DNA from: Gemmatimonadaceae bacterium
GTDB taxonomy: Bacteria; Gemmatimonadota; Gemmatimonadetes; Gemmatimonadales; Gemmatimonadaceae
Length of the DNA stretch: 64,000 bases
Assembly: GCA_016720905.1 (NCBI GenBank)
Contig: JADKJT010000014.1
Coordinates: 112,321 to 176,320, forward strand
Reading direction: 5' to 3'
Part shown: positions 57,829 to 64,000 of the stretch, piece by piece
Layout of the letters: each line of letters starts with the position of its first letter
Position numbering within the stretch: the first letter of the stretch is position 1
Translations under genes and position numbers: made by a program
Notes under the pieces: generated by a model
What the model was told of the DNA's origin: nothing
Seen by the model: the letters and a program-made list of their open reading frames with translations, nothing else
Database searches by the model: none

Positions 57829-58834
57829 GCGAGTACACGCAGGTGAGCGACTCGACATAGGCGTCGAAGTCCCGGATGGGCAGGCGCGTCATGCTGGCGC
57901 GGGCGAACTGGATCATGAACACGAAAACGAGAGAGAGCAACGCCGCCTGCGAGAGCAGGATGAAGAGTACGCCGGTCGCCACGGTCGCCCAGCCCGGAAT
58001 CGCGAGTGACGTGAAGAACTTCACGCCGACGGTCGCACCGATGCCCGCCAGCAGCAGCAGCATCAGGAACCCCGTTGCCGCAAGCAGGCGGACACCGATG
58101 CGGTCGGCGAATACCGACATGGCGCTCAGCCCATGCGACACGAGGGCAAGGAAATCCATGTGCGAGCGCCCCGCGAGACGCGTGCCGCGTGCCGTCGGGA
58201 CCAACACGCGCGGCAGTCGCGCACGCACCACGGCGGCCGCGTAGTGATTCCACAGTTCCGACACGACCACCAGTCGCTTCAGGATCGGGAAGGGGATCGC
58301 GCTGAAGTTGCCGACCTCGACCGGGAACCCGACCAGCAGCCGATGGACGATGCGAAACTGGTAATAGAACAGGCTGAACACCATCCCTTCCGAGCGCCGC
58401 ATGCGCTTCGCGAAGGCAATGTGGCCGTGCTCCGTGCTGGCGTGCACCAGCGGGAGTACGTCCGAGGCGCGATCCTCGCCGTCGCCGTCCATCACGACGA
58501 CGGTGCGCTCGAGGTCGAGCGTGGCGAGATGGCAGAGGCCGATCGACAGCGCCCGTTGATGGCCGAGGTTGCGCCAGAGGGTCAGGATCTCGATGCGGCC
58601 GATGGCGTGCGGCACGAAGTCGAGCCACGTGGTCGGCACCGAGGTCGACCCGTCGTTGACCACGAGGACGTCGGCGCTAGCGCCATGCCCGGTCAGCTCG
58701 CTGTCGAGTTGACGAAGCAGGAGTCGCAACGAGTTCCAGTCGTTGTAGACCGGAATAAGCACGATGGGGCTGTGGCCGCCGGTGCCGACGGACGACTCGG
58801 CGGGACGGGTCCCTGTGTTATCGGAGTATTGCAC
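57818..58834 (-). CDS. DPM1/ArnC-like polyprenyl-phosphate glycosyltransferase
   Basis: About 338 residues, start placed at a GTG (58834) to limit overlap with the upstream gene. GT2 core: SPIVLIPVYNDWNSLRLLLR, VLVVNDGSTSVPT, LGHQRALSIGLCHLA and the metal site VVVMDGDGEDRASDV. The C-terminus has two hydrophobic segments (LLAATGFLMLLLLAGIGATV and VLFILLSQAALLSLVFVFMI), the layout of transferases that load a sugar on polyprenyl phosphate. The lipid-linked sugar is then a substrate for the GT-C proteins of the locus. Intact. Confidence 0.85.
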   Translation of the reverse strand: MQYSDNTGTRPAESSVGTGGHSPIVLIPVYNDWNSLRLLLRQLDSELTGHGASADVLVVNDGSTSVPTTWLDFVPHAIGRIEILTLWRNLGHQRALSIGLCHLATLDLERTVVVMDGDGEDRASDVLPLVHASTEHGHIAFAKRMRRSEGMVFSLFYYQFRIVHRLLVGFPVEVGNFSAIPFPILKRLVVVSELWNHYAAAVVRARLPRVLVPTARGTRLAGRSHMDFLALVSHGLSAMSVFADRIGVRLLAATGFLMLLLLAGIGATVGVKFFTSLAIPGWATVATGVLFILLSQAALLSLVFVFMIQFARASMTRLPIRDFDAYVESLTCVYSRDG

Positions 58835-60437
58835 CGTGTGATATCTGCGCAGGTGACACTCGTTGGAGCAGGAACATTCGGGCAGCAACGCGACGCACCG
58901 AAAAGGCCGGGAACATCATTTGGGGAAGCCAGGCGGGGTCCCAAGACTCCTCCAGCACGTAGATGAGATCACGCTGTTGTAGTTGCTGGACGGACGTCAT
59001 TCGGGGAAATCCATAGATCTCTGAGTGCACACGCGCGACGTCGCGCTCCAACGTGAGAAACTTGATGGTCTGGCGATCGGCCGGTGTACCTTCCGTCAGA
59101 CTCCTCACGAGAGCCTCGTCGAAATCCAACATGGTGCAAATATTCCGGCTAAGCGGGCGCCCTCCACCGGCAATGGTCCCCAGCTGATACGCACGGTGCC
59201 GGGATCGGCACACGACGGTCGCGTCGGAGCCAAGCGAAAGGATGGTCGCTGCGTCGACATTCAATTCGCTGATGGCACGTTGAGCATCTCTTACCTGAAC
59301 GCGAACGAGAACCATCGCCAGAGCCGCGTAACCCACCAACATCATCGCTCGAATAAGCCCTCTGACATCCTCTATGACGAATGCCACGAGCGGAGGCCAC
59401 AGTAGCAGCGACGGAATTGCGTAGCGACTGATCATTGATGGCTGTACAGCCACCGAGAATGCCAATAGCACTACCGGAAGCGCCGCGAGTGCGAGTAGCG
59501 CCAAGATCTCAGGTCGCCTGAGGAACGATGCCGACGGGTTGGGAATGGCTTGCAGTCCTCCGCGAAACAGGATGCGAAAGAATACCCATCCACACAGCGG
59601 TATCAGAAGGCCTGGCCACAAATAGAAAGTGGCCGCGAAGTTACGAAGCTGCTCGGCGTTTATGGGATCGACCCAGGTTGATACCGAAAGCGCCTGCCGT
59701 TGGCCGAAATAGAATGGCGTACAGAGTACCAACAAGAGCGGCCCACTCAGCGCCGGTGCGAACTTTCTCCATGTTGCCTGCGGTCCACACTTGGGCCCTC
59801 GGTCGGCGACGATCGCGGATAGTACGATCACGACCCAAACAAATATGCCAAAGTAGTGAATAGTGCATTCAAGGGCCGAGGAGAGCGCGAGGGCGATGTT
59901 ACGTCTCTTGGATGTAACCATCGATGCATCCAGGCCTACCGACCACGTCATTAGTGCCGTGAACAGCAGCCACGGGCCGTAGAATCTCGCATCGAAGGCG
60001 TGCGTGATTACCAGCGGGTGCGCCCACAAGGCGAATGAGCCCACGAATGCCGCAGGGCGCGAGACATGCCGGCGAAGCGTTGCATAAGCGACCGTCAGGG
60101 CAAGCCATACACTGGCGAGGGAGACCACGCGCATCGTAAATGGTGTCAGGCCTCCGAGTATCTTGGCGACTACTCGATAGATGAGATGCAGCGTGGGGGG
60201 GTTAAAGTCCGCTCCCTGCGCGAGACTCACCAGACTTTTCAAAACACTCTGTTGATCCGCCAATAGCCATGTATGGTACTCGTCCAACCAGAGCGGCTTG
60301 GACATCAGGAGGAATCCACCGGACGCCGCCAGCGTTCCCAGCATCAGCAGAAGCAGAAACCCCGAGGCAAGTGCGACCTCAGAATCGTGAATTTGCCCCT
60401 TCTGCGCAGGTCGTTGATTGGTAAAAAACCGCGTCAT
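58818..60437 (-). CDS. GT39-like membrane glycosyltransferase
   Basis: An intact 539-residue protein with about ten helices. After the first helix the acidic loop SKPLWLDEYHTWLLADQQSV carries the Asp-Glu pair of GT39/GT83-type GT-C enzymes, and FNPPTLHLIYRVV follows. The C-terminal roughly 140 residues are extracytoplasmic (ATVVCRSRHRAYQLGTIAGG). It lies between the UbiA-like gene and the DPM1-like gene on the same strand, so it probably uses the lipid-linked sugar those enzymes provide. Confidence 0.75.
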   Translation of the reverse strand: MTRFFTNQRPAQKGQIHDSEVALASGFLLLLMLGTLAASGGFLLMSKPLWLDEYHTWLLADQQSVLKSLVSLAQGADFNPPTLHLIYRVVAKILGGLTPFTMRVVSLASVWLALTVAYATLRRHVSRPAAFVGSFALWAHPLVITHAFDARFYGPWLLFTALMTWSVGLDASMVTSKRRNIALALSSALECTIHYFGIFVWVVIVLSAIVADRGPKCGPQATWRKFAPALSGPLLLVLCTPFYFGQRQALSVSTWVDPINAEQLRNFAATFYLWPGLLIPLCGWVFFRILFRGGLQAIPNPSASFLRRPEILALLALAALPVVLLAFSVAVQPSMISRYAIPSLLLWPPLVAFVIEDVRGLIRAMMLVGYAALAMVLVRVQVRDAQRAISELNVDAATILSLGSDATVVCRSRHRAYQLGTIAGGGRPLSRNICTMLDFDEALVRSLTEGTPADRQTIKFLTLERDVARVHSEIYGFPRMTSVQQLQQRDLIYVLEESWDPAWLPQMMFPAFSVRRVAARMFLLQRVSPAQISHGAILR

Positions 60438-60467
60438 GCTTCCAGTGGGAAAATGAACAAACGTGCC

Positions 60468-61451
60468 TCAAGGCGGGATTTGATCGACTTCGCCGCGTTC
60501 CTGTACCGGTGCGGTGGGCGTGACGAATCGATACATCACCGGCAGGTCGATTCGCAGCAACACCAACATGACAACGGCTGCCGTCAGCACCGCCATCATC
60601 AGCCCTCGCTCGCGATAGAGCCGCTCGGGCTGCTGCGCGGCGCTGTCGGACTTGAGTGCCACCTGCAGATACATGGCCATCACCAGCGCAACGAACGGGA
60701 AGGCGAGGATGAGTTCCATGCGATAGCGCATGCAGAAGGCGCCGAAGAACAACATCGACGCGGTGGCGTAGAACATGATGGCAATCAGCAATCGCTCGGC
60801 CGTGTAATGCGCGAACGATTTGCGATAGGCGGCAGCACGCGCCGGGTCACCGATCGAGCGCAGTTCGGCATACCGCTTGAGCGCCATGAAGTAGCAACCG
60901 ATCATCCAATAGCTGAGCAGCAATGACGCGGGGGCCGTGGTCTGATTGGTGACGATGAACCACCCGGCGAGCATGCGCAGCGGGTTGTTCACGGCCTCGG
61001 TGAGCACATCCAGATACGGCACGTCCTTGCTGCGCACGGGCGGCACGTTGTACACGCACGCCATCAACCAGAGCGCGGATACGGACATCGTGAAGGGCAT
61101 CGACACCTGCCAGGCGATGGCCAGCCCGGCAGCCATCAGCACCAGCCACTGCACATAGCCGGCCGAGGGTTGGACACGTCCGGCGGCAATCGGTCGGTGG
61201 CGCTTGTCGGCGTGGAACCGATCGGTGGGGGCGTCCAGAATCTCGTTGAGCGTATAGTTGCTGGAGGCGACGAGACAGATGGACAGGAGTCCGAGCATCG
61301 AGTGTGTGGCAACCTGTGTCCAATCCACCATCGGGACAGTACCGAGTGCCACCAGAATTCCGGGCAGCACAAAGACATTCTTGAACCAGTAGTCGATGCG
61401 CGCCATGGCCAGATGCGCACGCCAATCGACCCGTGTGGGCGTGGCCGTCAT
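60468..61451 (-). CDS. UbiA-family protein, decaprenyl-phosphate phosphoribosyltransferase-like
   Basis: A 327-residue intramembrane prenyltransferase with nine helices. The first aspartate-rich motif is SNYTLNEILDAPTDRFHADK, followed by RHRPIAAGRV; the second lies near DVLTEAVNNPLRMLAGW. The form with KR.RPIAAG and this length is typical of the DPPR-synthase branch (Rv3806c and Gram-negative homologues), which makes polyprenyl-phosphoryl-phosphoribose. Quinone-type UbiA activity is less likely given the glycosyltransferase neighbours. It overlaps the preceding GT2 remnant by four bases. Confidence 0.82.
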   Translation of the reverse strand: MTATPTRVDWRAHLAMARIDYWFKNVFVLPGILVALGTVPMVDWTQVATHSMLGLLSICLVASSNYTLNEILDAPTDRFHADKRHRPIAAGRVQPSAGYVQWLVLMAAGLAIAWQVSMPFTMSVSALWLMACVYNVPPVRSKDVPYLDVLTEAVNNPLRMLAGWFIVTNQTTAPASLLLSYWMIGCYFMALKRYAELRSIGDPARAAAYRKSFAHYTAERLLIAIMFYATASMLFFGAFCMRYRMELILAFPFVALVMAMYLQVALKSDSAAQQPERLYRERGLMMAVLTAAVVMLVLLRIDLPVMYRFVTPTAPVQERGEVDQIPP

Positions 61452-61733
61452 ATAGTGGTCGCTCGCTCGGCAGTCAACGCCGGAGGAGTGGCGTCGTACC
61501 GGTCAGTTTGCACGATGGCCTCGAGCACCGGGCCGGCATACCAGCGGCGCGTGAAGTGATACCGAATACGGAATACGTCGAGACACCCGCGCAGGGAATC
61601 GGCCGCCGTCGTCGACGACCAGGACTTCCCAGGTGAGTCCGGTTCGTGCGAGCGCGTCGCGCAGCTCATCGACGGACCGCCGTGCAATGGGCGCTCCGTG
61701 AAAGCACGGCAGGACAACCGAAACGTCGGTCAC
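61448..61733 (-). pseudogene. Internally deleted family 2 glycosyltransferase
   Basis: The first 45 residues are a normal GT2 opening (VSVVLPCFHGAPIARRSVDE, WEVLVVDDGG). After that the frame shifts and only a C-terminal piece remains, LDVFRIRYHFTRRWYAGPVL, followed by EAIVQTDRY, ending at the UbiA start with a four-base overlap. About 200 residues between the two parts are missing. The retained coupling suggests it was the first gene of the lipid-linked sugar operon. Confidence 0.6.
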
Positions 61734-61856
61734 GAATGGGGTCTGCGGTTCAAACGGTCGACGATTCTCTGCTGACGTGTGGCGGGCGCGGACGACTGGC
61801 GATCAATATGCATCGGCGGTAGGCCATGTGCCTGCCGACGCAGTAGTTTCCACCCC

Positions 61857-62873
61857 ATGCCCGCAGCCACCGAGGGTCAGTTGAGAGGCGCGCCTTCGGC
61901 GCGTGCGCGACTCGCCTTCGCGGCTGGCATGGCCGTCCTCGCCATCGTGTATGTGTATCTCCGTGGCATGGACGATCCACAACGCAAGAGTGATTTCGAC
62001 CAGGTCTGGTATGCGGCGCAGGCCGTATGGCATCACCAGAACCCCTATGAACTCATCGGCATTGGCAAGCCGTTCGCGTGGAAGTGGCCGTTCTACTACC
62101 CGTTGCCAGCCGTTGTACTCGTTGGGCCGGTGGGCCTCCTGTCGGTCATCGCCGCCCGCTGCGTGTTTGCGGGCGTATCCGTTGGTGCGCTGGCATGGTG
62201 CATCACCCGCGACGGATGGGCCAGGGTGCCGGTGTTTGTCAGCATGTCGTTTCTGGTGTCCGTGCAACTGGTGCAGTGGTCGCCGATACTGACGGCGGCG
62301 CTGCTGGCACCATCGCTGAGTTGGATTGGCGTGGCCAAACCCAATTGGGCGGTGGCCATCATGGCGTCCGCATCCACGCCACGCATCTGGAAGCCGTTGC
62401 TCGCAGGGGTTGGCATACTGAGTGTGCTGGCGTTCATCCTTCGGCCCGATTGGGTGAATCAGTGGTGCGCCATCGTGCGGACGGCCAGTCACTTTCGCAC
62501 ACCGCTGTTGCTGCCGATGGGATTTCTGATGCTGGCGGCGCTACTCCGCTGGCGGCGTCCGGAAGCGCGTCTGCTGCTGGCCATCGCGTGTCTCCCGCAG
62601 ACACCGGGGTTCTACGACGCCGTGATGCTGTTCACGATTCCGCGAACGCTGCGGCAGTCGCTGCTGCTGGCCGCCGCCAGTTACGTCGTGTTCTTCGCCA
62701 TGGCCGTGCGCGGACCGTGGCCCTCTGACGCGGCGTGGATGAGCGACATTGCGCGATTCACGCTGTGGTTCATGTACCTGCCGTGCGTGGCCATGGTGTT
62801 GCGTCGACCCAACGAAGGGACGCTTCCGGTTGGTGGTCGCCTGTTCGCCCCCGCGACGGCGGTCTCGTCGTGA
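61857..62873 (+). CDS. GT87-like integral membrane glycosyltransferase (DUF2029), copy 2
   Basis: The ATG at 61857 (MPAATEGQLRGAPSARARLA) is chosen over 61779 because the earlier codons have no family similarity. A 338-residue protein with about nine helices; acidic motif KSDFDQVWYAAQAVWHHQNP after helix 1, then WKWPFYYPLPAVVL, RWRRPEARLLLAIACLPQTP and VLRRPNEGTLP. It is a close paralogue of the proteins at 12060 and 62870. It overlaps the next gene by four bases (GTGA). Confidence 0.75.
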   Translation: MPAATEGQLRGAPSARARLAFAAGMAVLAIVYVYLRGMDDPQRKSDFDQVWYAAQAVWHHQNPYELIGIGKPFAWKWPFYYPLPAVVLVGPVGLLSVIAARCVFAGVSVGALAWCITRDGWARVPVFVSMSFLVSVQLVQWSPILTAALLAPSLSWIGVAKPNWAVAIMASASTPRIWKPLLAGVGILSVLAFILRPDWVNQWCAIVRTASHFRTPLLLPMGFLMLAALLRWRRPEARLLLAIACLPQTPGFYDAVMLFTIPRTLRQSLLLAAASYVVFFAMAVRGPWPSDAAWMSDIARFTLWFMYLPCVAMVLRRPNEGTLPVGGRLFAPATAVSS

Positions 62874-64000
62874 GCGACGTCGACAGCGGTGCGCAGCGTT
62901 CGTGGCGGCAGCGCCCGGAGTTCCTGGGCGCGCTGCTGGTGGGTACCCTGGCCTTGCTGTTGTCGCTGGCGCGCGTGCTGCACGAGCCGTCGTGGCCCAC
63001 CGATCTCGATCAATGGTATTTCGCCGCGCGGGCCATGCTGCAGGGTCGGAATCCGTACGATGCGGTAGGCCCCGCCCGCGAGTTCAAGTGGGATTGGCCG
63101 CTCAACTATCCATTGTCGACGGTGCTTCTCACCATGCCGTTGACCGTGCTGTCGCTGCCGGCGGCGCGCGTGGCCTTCAGCACCGTCGCCGGCGGCGTGT
63201 TGGGTTACGCACTGGGCAAGGACCGCTTTCAACGCATCGGCTTGGTGTTCAGCGCGGCGTTTGTCATTGCGATTTCCCGCAATCAGTGGTCGCCGTTCAT
63301 CACGGCGGCATACTTTGCGCCAATGGCGGCGGTATTCCTGGCCGCGAAGCCCAACATGGCGCTGGCGTTTTTGGCCAGCATCCGCAGTTGGCGGCCGTTG
63401 CGCCGGATCGCGGGCATCGGCCTGGCGGCGGTCGCCGTCAGTGTGATGGTGCGCCCCTCCTGGCCACTGGAGTGGTTGCGAGCACTGGGTCAGATGGAGT
63501 ACGTGGTGGCGCCGATCATGCGCCCCTACGCCTGGATGCTGGCGCTCGCCCTGCTCAAGTGGCGTCGCACCGATGCCCGCATCTTTCTGGCCCTGGTATG
63601 CGTACCGCAGACGCCCAGTCTGTACGATCTGCTGCCACTGTTTGTGCTGATGCGCACGCCGCGAGACGTGTCGATCCTGTCGCTGCTCACCCATGCACTG
63701 TTCCTGACCATCGTCGTCCTCGGCCCGTTTCCGTCATTCGATCGGTACGCCTACGAACTTGGCAACGTCGCGACGGTGGTGATCTATCTTCCAGTGATGC
63801 TCATGCTGCTGGGCCGCCCCAACGTTAGCGGTGTTGACTCCGCATTCGAGCCGGCACCGCCGCCGAGTCTGCGGGCGCAGTTCAGGGCCAGCCTCGAACA
63901 GATGACCCGGTTTGATGCCATGCTGCTACTCGTCAACGTGGCGGCGGTCGCGGTACTTCTCTGGATGACCCTGACTACGCGACGGATAATGAAGAACGAG
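62870..64000 (+). CDS. GT87-like integral membrane glycosyltransferase (DUF2029), copy 3 (runs off the window)
   Basis: Begins at the GTG at 62870 overlapping the previous stop, and stays open to the window end (about 377 codons). N-terminal helix LLVGTLALLLSLARVLHEPS, acidic motif WPTDLDQWYFAARAMLQGRN, WDWPLNYPLSTVLL, KWRRTDARIFLALVCVPQTP and MLLGRPNVSGV. Unlike the other two copies it continues after that block with a proline-rich linker (FEPAPPPSLRAQF) and another hydrophobic segment, so it is longer. Tandem duplication with copy 2 is likely. Confidence 0.75.
   Translation, partial: MSDVDSGAQRSWRQRPEFLGALLVGTLALLLSLARVLHEPSWPTDLDQWYFAARAMLQGRNPYDAVGPAREFKWDWPLNYPLSTVLLTMPLTVLSLPAARVAFSTVAGGVLGYALGKDRFQRIGLVFSAAFVIAISRNQWSPFITAAYFAPMAAVFLAAKPNMALAFLASIRSWRPLRRIAGIGLAAVAVSVMVRPSWPLEWLRALGQMEYVVAPIMRPYAWMLALALLKWRRTDARIFLALVCVPQTPSLYDLLPLFVLMRTPRDVSILSLLTHALFLTIVVLGPFPSFDRYAYELGNVATVVIYLPVMLMLLGRPNVSGVDSAFEPAPPPSLRAQFRASLEQMTRFDAMLLLVNVAAVAVLLWMTLTTRRIMKNE

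Overview
The window reads as chromosomal DNA of a high-GC Gram-negative bacterium, most likely a member of the Gemmatimonadota. That assignment is inferred from protein style and gene content and no marker gene proves it. A ParA/ParB pair with parS sites at 7.1-7.2 kb places the left part on the chromosome, probably near the origin. The right 55 kb is an accessory surface-polysaccharide island crowded with mobile elements.

Region 1 (1-8.1 kb, core). On the minus strand lies a BMP-type nucleoside/simple-sugar ABC importer: two permeases, a double-ATPase and a lipoprotein binding protein whose signal peptide is out of frame. A Nif3-like protein sits inside that operon. ParB, ParA, two parS sites and a periplasmic SIMPL-domain protein follow.

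Region 2 (8.7-30.9 kb, mobile-element-rich sugar genes). It holds a DXD glycosyltransferase, two DegT-type sugar aminotransferases (one cut by IS3), a GT87-like membrane protein, a PAS protein cut by an IS91 element, a GT2, two paralogous PLP enzymes, a DesVI-like methyltransferase, a GNAT/BioF2-like acyltransferase, a StrB-like amidinotransferase and a WbqC-like protein. Together these suggest synthesis of modified amino or guanidino sugars. An IS3 copy at 20.7-24.0 kb is interrupted by one IS21-family element and abutted by a second. A 932-bp block at 29.7-30.65 kb contains almost only G and C and destroys the genes it touches.

Region 3 (30.9-43.1 kb, one minus-strand operon) is the most interesting part. 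From 5' to 3' it encodes a GT2-GT4 fusion, an SGNH membrane protein, an acyl-CoA-dehydrogenase-like flavoenzyme, an MBOAT-SGNH fusion acyltransferase, a carrier protein, an adenylation enzyme and two GT-C-type membrane proteins. The adenylation pocket reads D-L-F-Y-L-A-L-V-C, the pattern I recall for the prolyl-AMP ligases of pyrrole-2-carboxyl biosynthesis. Ligase, carrier and flavin dehydrogenase are exactly the three proteins that turn proline into pyrrolyl-2-carboxyl-S-carrier in prodigiosin, pyoluteorin and aminocoumarin pathways. Here they stand with a Dlt/AlgI-like membrane acyltransferase inside a glycan locus. I infer a system that decorates a surface polysaccharide with pyrrole-2-carboxyl (or prolyl) esters.

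Region 4 (43.9-56.2 kb): a GT4, a second GT2-GT4 fusion with a coiled-coil tail, a GT39-like protein, two GT2 enzymes, the Wzm/Wzt polysaccharide ABC exporter and a second SGNH membrane protein. Region 5 (56.4-64 kb): an IstB remnant, a lipid-linked sugar operon (UbiA-family DPPR-synthase-like protein, GT-C, DPM1-like GT2, methyltransferase) and two GT87-like membrane proteins.

Quality warning: at least 30 single-base frame breaks are visible in otherwise conserved genes, including compensating pairs inside open frames. Together with the G/C-only block, this points to consensus errors in the assembly at least as much as to real gene decay. Broken genes are therefore reported as one feature each, spanning the break.
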